Below, one piece after another: positions 1-6,337 of a DNA stretch of 9,594 nucleotides (the stretch's first letter is position 1; each line of letters begins with the position of its first letter). Under the pieces are notes generated by a model. The model was given only the letters and a program-made list of their open reading frames with translations. It was not told the origin of the DNA and searched no databases. Source of the DNA: Streptomycetaceae bacterium (GTDB lineage: Bacteria; Actinomycetota; Actinomycetes; Nanopelagicales; Nanopelagicaceae); assembly GCA_027488165.1 (NCBI GenBank), contig JAIYCF010000121.1, positions 1-9,594 of the forward strand, written 5' to 3'. Made by a program: the position numbers and the translations under genes.

Positions 1-234
1 ACAGCAATTTTGATTACCGGCGTTCTTTCATCAGCAATCGCTGCCTTCTTCTATATCCGCGTAATTGTTCTGATGTTCTTTAAAGATCCAGTCGAAGATG
101 GAACCAGCGTTGTTATTCCATCTATCTACACACAGATCACAATCACTGTATCTGCAGTAGCAACATTCGCGCTTGGAATCTACCCAACTCCTTTGATTAA
201 CTTTATTCAAAGCTCAGCTACATTCCTTCGCTAA
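1..234 (+). CDS. nuoN: NADH-quinone oxidoreductase subunit N, C-terminal fragment
   Basis: This is the last 77 codons of a gene that begins before the window; the frame is open from base 1 to the TAA at 232-234. The protein is an antiporter-like, proton-pumping membrane subunit of respiratory complex I. The visible part contains two hydrophobic helices. The first carries the typical NuoN C-terminal pattern AAFFYIRVIVLMFF, and the second runs from about SIYTQITITV to LGIYP. These would be the last two membrane spans. The stop codon shares one base with the ATG of the next gene (TAATG), so the downstream prenyl synthase is probably the tail of the nuo operon and translationally coupled. Identification rests on the family's recognisable C-terminal sequence; nuoM/nuoL paralogues are less likely because NuoN is normally the last gene of the operon. 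Confidence 0.85.
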   Translation, partial: TAILITGVLSSAIAAFFYIRVIVLMFFKDPVEDGTSVVIPSIYTQITITVSAVATFALGIYPTPLINFIQSSATFLR

Positions 235-1223
235 TGTCATCATTCGGCATTCCTGATCTAGATCCCGCACTTGAGGCAGATCTTGCTACTGGTATGCAAG
301 GCGTTGAACATTTACTGCGTGAGCACATCAAAGGTGATTACCCGCTTGTTGAAGAAACCTCTCGCCACTTAGTTGCTGCCGGCGGTAAGCGTCTGCGCCC
401 GCTATTAACTCTTATCTCATCTCACTTTGGTGATCCAACGCGCAAGGAGGTAATTCCCGCAGCGGTGGTATGCGAATTAACGCATCTAGCAACGCTCTAT
501 CACGATGATGTAATGGATGAAGCGCCACTTCGTCGCGGGGTGGAAAGTGCTAATAACCGTTGGGGAAATACCATCGCGATTTTGACTGGCGATTACCTTT
601 TCTCTAAAGCATCAGACCTACTAGCCGACCTTGGCCCTGAAGCAGTTCGCCTGCAAGCGCGAACATTCGAACGTTTAGGTATCGGGCATATTATGGAAAC
701 ACAAGTCCCGCAAAATGGTGAAGATCCACTCGCACATTATCTGCGCGTAGTGGGGGATAAGACCGGTTCACTTATTGCAACTAGTGCACGTTTCGGTGCG
801 CTTCTATCTGGAGCATCTCGCGAAACCGTTGAGACGCTAACTAAATTTGGCGAACAGATCGGTATCGCATTCCAGCTTGCTGATGATGTGATAGATATTG
901 CTAGTGAATCTAGCCAATCAGGAAAAACTCCAGGAACAGATCTACGTGAAGGCGTTCCTACCCTTGTAACTTTAAATGTAATGGCCTCAAATAAACCCGA
1001 AGATGCTGAACTAAGAAGGTTATTGAGTGCTCCTATCCATGACGAAGTTGTGGTGCAGCAAGTTCTACGCGCACTTCGCACCCATGATGGTTTACAGCAG
1101 GCTCGCCAACAGCTTGGCAACGTTGCAAAAGATGCTCGCACCGCACTTGGCCCGCTGCCGCTTAACTCGGCAACTAGCGCCTTGTTCTCGCTATGCGATG
1201 CTGTTGTCGACCGATCTGCCTGA
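234..1223 (+). CDS. Long-chain polyprenyl diphosphate synthase (trans-isoprenyl)
   Basis: A 329-residue all-trans polyprenyl synthetase that condenses isopentenyl diphosphate units onto an allylic diphosphate. Visible motifs in order: GGKRLRP (50-56, IPP binding), first Asp-rich motif DDVMD (91-95), GDKTGSL (174-180), second Asp-rich motif DDVID (217-221) and GTDLREG (234-240). The Asp motifs bind Mg2+ and the diphosphate. The residue five before the first motif is Ala86, not aromatic, which in this family goes with long products (C35-C50) and not farnesyl or geranylgeranyl diphosphate. Sitting directly behind nuoN with a one-base overlap, it most likely makes the isoprenoid tail of menaquinone, the complex I electron acceptor (inference). 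Chain length cannot be read from sequence alone, so hepB/ispB/grcC-type symbols are withheld. Its last 33 bases overlap the convergent rarD gene. Confidence 0.9.
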   Translation: MSSFGIPDLDPALEADLATGMQGVEHLLREHIKGDYPLVEETSRHLVAAGGKRLRPLLTLISSHFGDPTRKEVIPAAVVCELTHLATLYHDDVMDEAPLRRGVESANNRWGNTIAILTGDYLFSKASDLLADLGPEAVRLQARTFERLGIGHIMETQVPQNGEDPLAHYLRVVGDKTGSLIATSARFGALLSGASRETVETLTKFGEQIGIAFQLADDVIDIASESSQSGKTPGTDLREGVPTLVTLNVMASNKPEDAELRRLLSAPIHDEVVVQQVLRALRTHDGLQQARQQLGNVAKDARTALGPLPLNSATSALFSLCDAVVDRSA

Positions 1224-2081
1224 TTTCAATAGATCCGTTGCCAGCGTAATTAACGCGAGCCAAATAAAGATAAATCCCACCCAGCGTGCCGTAGGCATCG
1301 CTTCATTGTTAACCCAAACACCGATCGAAAACTGAATCGTCGGAGTTATATATTGCATAAGCCCAATAGTTGAATATGGAAGGCGTGTAGTTGATCCGTT
1401 AAACAAGAGCAACGGAATAGCGGTAACTGCGCCTGCGCTGATCAAAAGAATCGTTAAACCGGCGCCATTTCCAAACTGTCCTTCTCCCTTTGATCCAATA
1501 AAGATTAGATAGCCGCAATAAGGAATAAATGCGATCATCGTTTCGATCGCCAGACCTTCTAGCGCACCAAGGCCAAGTTGCTTCTTAACTAGTCCATAAG
1601 TGCCCCAAGAGAGCGCTAGTCCGAGCGCTACCCAAGGCAGGCGACCGTAATCAACGGTAAGAATGATTACGCCAACAGAGGCGATTGAAACCGCTACCCA
1701 CTGAAGCCGGCGCATCTTCTCTTTCAATAGAACTACGCCAAAGGCGATGATGATTAAAGGATTTATGTAATAGCCTAGCGATGCCTCAACAACGTGATCG
1801 TTATTGGTTGCCCAGATATAAATTAACCAGTTAATAGAGATCAGAACGGATGCTAGAAATAACTTTGCAGCAACTTTAGGCCTGCGAAATGTGGTCAGGG
1901 TCGACTTGAGCGCATGGGTAATCGCTAGAACAATTAGGCAGAAGACCAGAGTCCAGACAGCGCGGTGCGAGACTATTTCAAGTGGATTCGCTGGCTCGAG
2001 CAAAGGCCAATAGAGAGGAAACATTCCCCACAATACATATGCGCTAACCCCATATATGAGGCCGAGCTTCTGCTTTTTCAA
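1191..2081 (-). CDS. rarD: RarD-type EamA family transporter
   Basis: A 296-residue polytopic membrane protein of the drug/metabolite transporter superfamily, RarD branch. The N-terminus has the family signature of Tyr-x-x-Trp-Gly followed by PLYW, EIVSHRAVW and roughly ten hydrophobic helices arranged as two EamA halves (about 5-140 and 150-285). RarD was named from chloramphenicol sensitivity; its natural substrate is not known, so no substrate is proposed. The start is TTG at 2081-2079. The codon just upstream in the same frame is the TAA stop of the yajQ-like gene, so no earlier start is possible, and the next ATG (residue 20) would cut into helix 1. No convincing Shine-Dalgarno sequence precedes the TTG, so translation probably depends on ribosomes finishing YajQ. 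The 3' end overlaps the prenyl synthase gene tail-to-tail by 33 bases, leaving no room for a conventional terminator. Confidence 0.88.
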   Translation of the reverse strand: MKKQKLGLIYGVSAYVLWGMFPLYWPLLEPANPLEIVSHRAVWTLVFCLIVLAITHALKSTLTTFRRPKVAAKLFLASVLISINWLIYIWATNNDHVVEASLGYYINPLIIIAFGVVLLKEKMRRLQWVAVSIASVGVIILTVDYGRLPWVALGLALSWGTYGLVKKQLGLGALEGLAIETMIAFIPYCGYLIFIGSKGEGQFGNGAGLTILLISAGAVTAIPLLLFNGSTTRLPYSTIGLMQYITPTIQFSIGVWVNNEAMPTARWVGFIFIWLALITLATDLLKSGRSVDNSIA

Positions 2082-2570
2082 TTAACGGAAGTTCACAAAT
2101 TGAACTGCGAAATCCCACTTGCCTTCTTTAATCATTGCCATAGTGGTCTGCAAGTCATCGCGGCTCTTACTGGATACGCGCAGTTCATCGCCTTGAATCT
2201 GCGATTTAACTGACTTTGGACCCTCATCACGCAAAAACTTAGCGATCTTCTTTGCGTTCTCAGTAGAGATACCTTCTTTAAGTGGGCAAGAGATCTTGTA
2301 GATCTTTCCAGCAAGTTGTGGCTCGCCTGGATCAATATGTTTAAGTGAAACTCCACGCTTAATAATCTTATCTTTGATGACATCTAGAGTCGCCTTAGCG
2401 CGCTCTTCGGTATCGGCTTCAATATTAATCTTTTCGCCAGCCATCTCGATCTTTGCACCGGTATTTTTAAAATCAAAGCGCGTATCAATCTCGCGGATCG
2501 CTTGGTTGATCGCGTTATCTAGCTCCATACGATCAATCTTTGAAACTACGTCGAAACTGCTATCAGCCAT
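2082..2570 (-). CDS. yajQ: YajQ family (DUF520) nucleotide-binding protein
   Basis: A 162-residue cytoplasmic protein, matching the usual YajQ length of about 160. It begins MADSSFDVVSKID, has RFDFK at 31-35, a central KKIAKFLRDEGPKSVKSQIQGDELRVSS stretch split here as KKIAKFLRDEG (107-117) and IQGDELRVSSKSRDDLQ (125-141), and ends QFVNFR, all typical of the family. YajQ proteins adopt two ferredoxin-like folds; a Xanthomonas homologue binds cyclic di-GMP, and others bind RNA or nucleotides, so the ligand here is unknown. The ATG at 2570-2568 is preferred over an upstream in-frame TTG at 2579: GAGGA (2584-2580) lies nine bases before the ATG but abuts the TTG, and the family starts near the SFD motif. 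It is the upstream gene of an operon with rarD. Confidence 0.9.
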   Translation of the reverse strand: MADSSFDVVSKIDRMELDNAINQAIREIDTRFDFKNTGAKIEMAGEKINIEADTEERAKATLDVIKDKIIKRGVSLKHIDPGEPQLAGKIYKISCPLKEGISTENAKKIAKFLRDEGPKSVKSQIQGDELRVSSKSRDDLQTTMAMIKEGKWDFAVQFVNFR

Positions 2571-2579
2571 TTGTGGCAA

Positions 2580-2584
2580 TCCTC
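2580..2584 (-). promoter_or_regulatory. Shine-Dalgarno site deciding the yajQ start
   Basis: On the minus strand GAGGA is followed by nine bases and then the ATG at 2570. The in-frame TTG at 2579-2577 directly touches this site and so cannot use it. This supports the shorter, 162-residue product. Confidence 0.6.
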
Positions 2585-2643
2585 ATAACTGCGGGGTTCA
2601 GGTGCCTAAGGTACCAATATTTGGCAAGGAGTAGGATCACCAT

Positions 2644-3141
2644 ATGTTTAGGGGAAAGCGATTACGTGCTTTCACCCTAACTTTCTTTCTTTTTGCTGGA
2701 GTATTGATTTTCCACCACTTGGGTGGGGGCACCGTTAATTTCTCTCCATTGATTTTTCCAATATTAATTGGATCCGTAATTTACTTTCGAATCAGACCAA
2801 TTGAATTCTTCAGTGGGCCAGATCTTGCATTGGCAATAGTTATCTTTCAAGCGCTTGGACACTTCACTATTTCAACTGAATCTCATCAAAACAGTGCGGC
2901 TATGGCGCTTTCACATCTCATAGCTTCATTTATAACTTACCAGCTTGCCAAGCACTTTGATATCGCAGCCGATTCCTGTGATCGACTTATTCAATTTCTC
3001 TTTCCAAAGTTACCGATTAAAGTATCTTTTAAAGCACAGACGCAGCGCTCATTGTTTTCGCTTTCAGAAACTGAATTTGTAACCGATTTTGTACGCGACG
3101 GTCTCAAAGAGCGAGCCCCTCCCATTTTTTCCTGCGCTTAA
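2644..3141 (+). CDS. Four-helix membrane protein of a copper (YcnI/CopC) cluster, function unknown
   Basis: A 165-residue protein that I do not recognise as a named family. It has about four hydrophobic segments (residues 8-25, 34-50, 58-76 and 84-102) and a basic to mixed 60-residue tail that is probably cytoplasmic. Histidines cluster in or near the membrane: His24-His25 at the end of helix 1, Gln69 and His73 at the end of helix 3, His81 in the loop, and Met87 and His91 in helix 4. Small four-helix proteins with His residues in this layout occur next to YcnI and CopC genes in other actinobacteria (from memory, not checked). A role in copper handling across the membrane is therefore inferred from its position. 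AAGGAG (2626-2631) precedes the ATG by 12 bases. It is 73 bp upstream of the ycnI-like gene and may be co-transcribed with it. Confidence 0.6.
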   Translation: MFRGKRLRAFTLTFFLFAGVLIFHHLGGGTVNFSPLIFPILIGSVIYFRIRPIEFFSGPDLALAIVIFQALGHFTISTESHQNSAAMALSHLIASFITYQLAKHFDIAADSCDRLIQFLFPKLPIKVSFKAQTQRSLFSLSETEFVTDFVRDGLKERAPPIFSCA

Positions 3142-3214
3142 GAACTCTGTAAATCGCGCCTTAGTTCCTGCTGCGCATTTAGCGCGACAATTTCAATTTA
3201 AGTAAAGGAAAATA

Positions 3215-3895
3215 ATGAAATCACTATGGAAAAAAGTTGCTGTCATTAGCGCAGCATCCGTTATGTCTATCGGCACAGCCACATCGGCGAGTGCGCATGC
3301 GGGCTTTGATAACCGTGGAGTTGTTCCCACAAAAGGAACGTCTAGCGTTGTCTTGCTCCGAATTGGTCATGGCTGCGTAGCGCCTGATGGTGTAACCAAA
3401 GTTGCGACTCATGCGGTCTCAGCGGTTATCCCTGTAGCGCTTCTGGCCAATCCTGCGTCAGCTGCGATGCAGATACCAGGATTTGATGCAGTTGTGGTGC
3501 CATCATCCGAAAAAGACTCTGCAGGAAACCCTGTAAGTCACACAATTACCTGGACCGCAAAGGACGACATTTTCGACATAAATCCTGTTGGATTTGCCGA
3601 ATTCGGAATCCGTGGCAGGTGGGCAAACTCAGGTCTGCACTGGATTGAAACCACTCAGATCTGCCGTATTGCAACAAAGACAGTAACCCCAGCAAAGATC
3701 AAAACAGTTACAGATCCTGTAACTAAGTTAAAGATCAAGGCTTGGTTCCCTGCCGTCACCAAGAAGACCTATCAAGAGTTGAAAATCTCTTGGTCAGTTC
3801 GTGACAGCGCTGCTCCAACCGTACTTTCTGCAGATAAAACTTCAGAAACCGGTCCAGCTCCATCAATCACTATCGCAGAACCTGCGGTCAAGTAA
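3215..3895 (+). CDS. YcnI-type DUF1775 secreted copper-binding protein
   Basis: A 226-residue exported protein. Residues 1-27 form a signal peptide (basic KSLWKK, hydrophobic core, ASA cleavage site), leaving His28 as the first mature residue. DUF1775 proteins such as Bacillus YcnI bind Cu(II) through an N-terminal His brace, so the exposed His28 fits copper binding. Other family features are the RIGHGC segment (49-54), the TKVATHAVSAVIP strand (61-73), Trp113, the FAEFGIRG segment (127-134) and Cys150. Cys54 and Cys150 probably form the usual disulfide. Unlike Bacillus YcnI, it has no C-terminal membrane anchor: the tail (200-226) is polar and proline-containing, so it is free or only loosely surface-bound. 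A seven-base AAAGGAA site (3204-3210) precedes the ATG. The gene is 31 bp upstream of copC, a pairing common for this family. Confidence 0.78.
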   Translation: MKSLWKKVAVISAASVMSIGTATSASAHAGFDNRGVVPTKGTSSVVLLRIGHGCVAPDGVTKVATHAVSAVIPVALLANPASAAMQIPGFDAVVVPSSEKDSAGNPVSHTITWTAKDDIFDINPVGFAEFGIRGRWANSGLHWIETTQICRIATKTVTPAKIKTVTDPVTKLKIKAWFPAVTKKTYQELKISWSVRDSAAPTVLSADKTSETGPAPSITIAEPAVK

Positions 3896-3926
3896 AGTAA
3901 ACCGGTAAAGGAAAGAGGGCAAGGAA

Positions 3927-4499
3927 ATGAAGTTCAAGAAGCAAGTAATTCTCTTTGCCCTCTTTCTTCCGGGGTTGGCTTGGCCAATGACAGCAAGTGC
4001 TCACACTTCGTTGATTGCACAACAGCCGGTAGGCAATTCAGTTATTCAAGAACTTCCGCCAGAAATCTCACTGACATTTGATGAGTCGCTCATCGTGATT
4101 GGAAGCGCCAACAAAATCACAGTGCTGGACCCAAGCGGCCAAGAAATTTCAACAGGAGAAACCAAGGTTCTTAATAATGTGGTTTCTCGATCAGTGACTT
4201 CATCAGAGATGCCTGGAAAATACTCAGTCACATACCGAGTTGTCTCAGAAGATGGCCACGTTGTATCGGCGACATATCAATTTACTTTACAAGGCAATTC
4301 GAACAGCCAAGTTGTAGAAGTAGATCCAGCGCCAACAACTTCTTCTTCACAGGAGCCAACGCCAATTTCAACTGAAGTTGTGGAAGAGGTAAAAAAGTCG
4401 CATACCGATCATTCATTCTGGGGCGAACATGCAGGCCATATTTTTATATTTTTAGGTGCACTTTTTCTGATATTCGCTTGGAAAAAGTACGCTAAATAG
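3927..4499 (+). CDS. copC: CopC-domain copper-binding protein with C-terminal membrane anchor
   Basis: A 190-residue exported protein. The signal peptide ends at ASA (25), making His26 the first mature residue. The CopC beta-barrel domain spans about 26-122, with PVGNSVIQELPPEISLTF (34-51) and SEDGHVVSATYQF (107-119). His26, Asp109 and His111 correspond to the His1/Asp/His Cu(II) site of Pseudomonas CopC. The mature domain has almost no Met, so the separate Cu(I) Met-rich site seems absent. A Ser/Thr/Pro/Glu linker (about 131-157) is followed by a His cluster (His159, 162, 168, 171), one membrane helix (about 172-186) and a basic KKYAK tail, so the protein is tethered to the outer face of the membrane. 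No CopD domain is fused. GAAAGAGGG (3911-3919) is the probable ribosome site. The gene ends the copper cluster. Confidence 0.85.
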   Translation: MKFKKQVILFALFLPGLAWPMTASAHTSLIAQQPVGNSVIQELPPEISLTFDESLIVIGSANKITVLDPSGQEISTGETKVLNNVVSRSVTSSEMPGKYSVTYRVVSEDGHVVSATYQFTLQGNSNSQVVEVDPAPTTSSSQEPTPISTEVVEEVKKSHTDHSFWGEHAGHIFIFLGALFLIFAWKKYAK

Positions 4500-4501
4500 C
4501 C

Positions 4502-4532
4502 GATTACCTCTCGCTAAAAATTTGAGGTAATC
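4502..4532. repeat. Perfect 9-bp inverted repeat after copC, possible terminator
   Basis: GATTACCTC (4502-4510) and GAGGTAATC (4524-4532) can form a nine-pair stem with a 13-base A/T-rich loop, starting three bases after the copC stop. Neither strand has a U-run after the stem, so it is not a canonical intrinsic terminator. It may act as a weak terminator or as a 3'-end stabilising hairpin. The right arm also overlaps the possible -35 box of the tRNA gene. Confidence 0.5.
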
Positions 4533-4550
4533 TTGCGCCCGCCGTAAAAG
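4522..4550 (+). promoter_or_regulatory. Possible promoter of tRNA-Tyr
   Basis: TTGAGG (4522-4527) and TAAAAG (4545-4550) are separated by 17 bases and each matches four of six sigma70-type consensus positions. The predicted start would be only a few bases before the mature tRNA. The match is weak and rests on position. Confidence 0.3.
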
Positions 4551-4559
4551 AAAGACCCT

Positions 4560-4644
4560 GGCGGGTTGCCCGAGCGGCCAATGGGAGGGGACTGTAAATC
4601 CCCCGGCTCTGCCTTCGAAGGTTCAAATCCTTCACCCGCCACCA
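4560..4644 (+). tRNA. tRNA-Tyr (anticodon GTA)
   Basis: A complete class II tRNA with the CCA end encoded. The acceptor arm pairs GGCGGGT (4560-4566) with ACCCGCC (4634-4640), followed by discriminator A4641 and CCA 4642-4644. The anticodon stem pairs GGGGA (4587-4591) with TCCCC (4599-4603) around loop CTGTAAA, giving anticodon GTA at 4594-4596. The T arm is GAAGG, TTCAAAT, CCTTC (4617-4633). The long variable arm (4604-4616) contains a GGC/GCC stem, as expected for bacterial tRNA-Tyr. No mismatches are seen in these stems. Confidence 0.97.
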
Positions 4645-4669
4645 GTTTAAATTGTAAAAAGAATTGCCC

Positions 4670-6337
4670 CTAAAGTTCCACGGTTAGTACGGATCCGTGA
4701 TCAGATTTCTTTAAACTCCATTCAGTTAGAGCGATGCTATCTATCCATTCTGAACCGACACCACGTTTCGATGTTTCGATCGGTGCGCGACCATTATCGG
4801 TCACAGTTATCTTTATTGTCTCTCCAACAAAAGCGCCATTGATTTCAATCTTATTTGCATGCCCACTTCGTACTGCATTTGCAATTGATTCTTGAATCAA
4901 CTGAACAACAAGCGGTGCTCTAGAGGTGTCCTCAAGAACCATGGGATCTAGTGATAATTCAATCGCGGCAATACCTTCCCATGATTCAACAATCCGCTTC
5001 AATCTAAGGTCAAGAGTTTCTAAGAAGTCTCTGAAATCATCACGAAGCGATCTTGAAACAAAAGACTCAATTTTCTGGCTTACGACTTCACTTCTCAGAG
5101 GATCTGGATTCCTTGAAACCGAATCCAACTGGATAGCGAGCGAAGACAATTCTGACTGCAATGAATTATGAAGATAGGAGGCAGCATTCCCTCTATTCAA
5201 TCTTTCCAAGAAGTCCTCGTTCAAATGCCTGGAGTGACTAGAAAGAATTCCAATTAGCGTCTCCCTATCCGAAAGCGCTAGCTGGATAAATGAGACGGTG
5301 ATTATCAGCACGGGAAGTATTGGTGCAATAAATAAGGCGGCGGAATAGGAATGGCTGAAGCCAAGTAAATCAAGAATCACCGTAGAGAAGAATCCGACGC
5401 TAAAGCCAATTAAGGTGAGGAAAACGGAATTAAATATTTCAAGCTTTATGCTGACTCTCTGAACCAGCCAGATCCTCACCGAGTTAAGGCAGTAGAAGGA
5501 AAAGTAAGACAAGAACCCATAGGAAAGTGATTCAGCTGGTCCGATAAGAACGATGGTGTTCAACAGCAAAATTCCCGAAAATATCAAAGCAGTTAAATGA
5601 AAGTTAAACTTTAACTCTCTGCATGCGGTAGCCAGCACTTCTTTAAATCTTAAAGAAGGCGGTGAGTAGGCACTTTTCATCCAAAGCCGTTGGTTGAGGG
5701 GCTTGAGCTCCTCATCTATCTCTTTGCGAAATTTTTCAGCAAGCGCGGTCTCATGGCTAGAAACATCTCTGGCGGACCTAATCTCTGATATAGAACCTTT
5801 CAAACGCATCTGCATTTGGTGAATGTGGGATTCGATATATGCATACCCTGGCTCTAGCCCAGAACTGTTCCGAAGTTTTAAAACGAGAATCTGAGTAAGC
5901 ATTGCTCGGTACCGCCGAATGAAGCGGCGATGATTTTCTATCACTATGGAACCAAAACCTAGCCAGAGAAAGACATTGAAGATAGACGTCAAAAGGCGCT
6001 CTATTTGGGAAAGGGGATCTTTGTACCCCATGAAATCAAATATATAAGTGAGCAACAAACCGCGAATAACGCCGGTAAGAAACAGAGTGCCAACTCCCAA
6101 CAAGGCAAAGTTGATATTTATAATTTTTCTGGATCCATATATAAGGAATGAGTAGGCAAGGAAGGTAATTAGAGTTACCAAAACCCCGAGAAACACTAGT
6201 TGCACTATGGAGGCGGGTAAACTTTCACTCCAAAATATCAGCGGGACCGCAAGAACCGATGCAGGAATATAGAAGAAAAAAGCCTTAACTGATACCTGAA
6301 AGTAATTGTCTAAAAACTGTAAGAGCGACTTAAACAC
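4670..6337 (-). CDS. Membrane sensor histidine kinase (NarL-family partner), 4+4 helix architecture
   Basis: A 555-residue sensor kinase starting at GTG (6337-6335), which overlaps the regulator's stop by eight bases (GTGTTTAA). A TTG 14 codons upstream is possible but would enlarge the overlap to 50 bases. AGGGAA precedes the GTG by about 11 bases. Layout: four hydrophobic helices (about 18-134), a 110-residue charged, partly coiled cytoplasmic linker (135-243), four more helices (about 245-355), then the kinase core. The phospho-acceptor is probably His390 in SYLHNSLQSEL. The ATPase domain shows the N box QESIANAVRSG (482-492), DNG (514-516) and RGVGS (525-529). Asn391 stands where HisKA_3 kinases usually have Asp or Glu. 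No extracellular or PAS domain is visible, so the signal is probably sensed in or at the membrane. The partner regulator lies immediately upstream, so the pair forms a two-component system of unknown stimulus. Confidence 0.82.
   Translation of the reverse strand: MFKSLLQFLDNYFQVSVKAFFFYIPASVLAVPLIFWSESLPASIVQLVFLGVLVTLITFLAYSFLIYGSRKIININFALLGVGTLFLTGVIRGLLLTYIFDFMGYKDPLSQIERLLTSIFNVFLWLGFGSIVIENHRRFIRRYRAMLTQILVLKLRNSSGLEPGYAYIESHIHQMQMRLKGSISEIRSARDVSSHETALAEKFRKEIDEELKPLNQRLWMKSAYSPPSLRFKEVLATACRELKFNFHLTALIFSGILLLNTIVLIGPAESLSYGFLSYFSFYCLNSVRIWLVQRVSIKLEIFNSVFLTLIGFSVGFFSTVILDLLGFSHSYSAALFIAPILPVLIITVSFIQLALSDRETLIGILSSHSRHLNEDFLERLNRGNAASYLHNSLQSELSSLAIQLDSVSRNPDPLRSEVVSQKIESFVSRSLRDDFRDFLETLDLRLKRIVESWEGIAAIELSLDPMVLEDTSRAPLVVQLIQESIANAVRSGHANKIEINGAFVGETIKITVTDNGRAPIETSKRGVGSEWIDSIALTEWSLKKSDHGSVLTVEL

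Noticed and set aside
737..1141. 134-codon minus-strand open frame
   Set aside because: It lies wholly inside the prenyl synthase gene, whose conserved motifs fix the real frame; the product has no recognisable features.
2600..2616. Short inverted repeat GGTGCC/GGTACC upstream of the four-helix protein
   Set aside because: Six pairs including a G-T wobble and a three-base loop are too weak to call an operator or terminator without conservation data.
2586..2620. Possible tRNA-like T arm (GGGGTTCAGG) between yajQ and the membrane protein
   Set aside because: The flanking bases do not form a T stem, and no acceptor or anticodon arm can be built around it.
3139..3214. Possible hairpin GCGC/GCGC before the ycnI-like gene
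   Set aside because: Only about four pairs; there is no T-run and no convincing promoter hexamers nearby.
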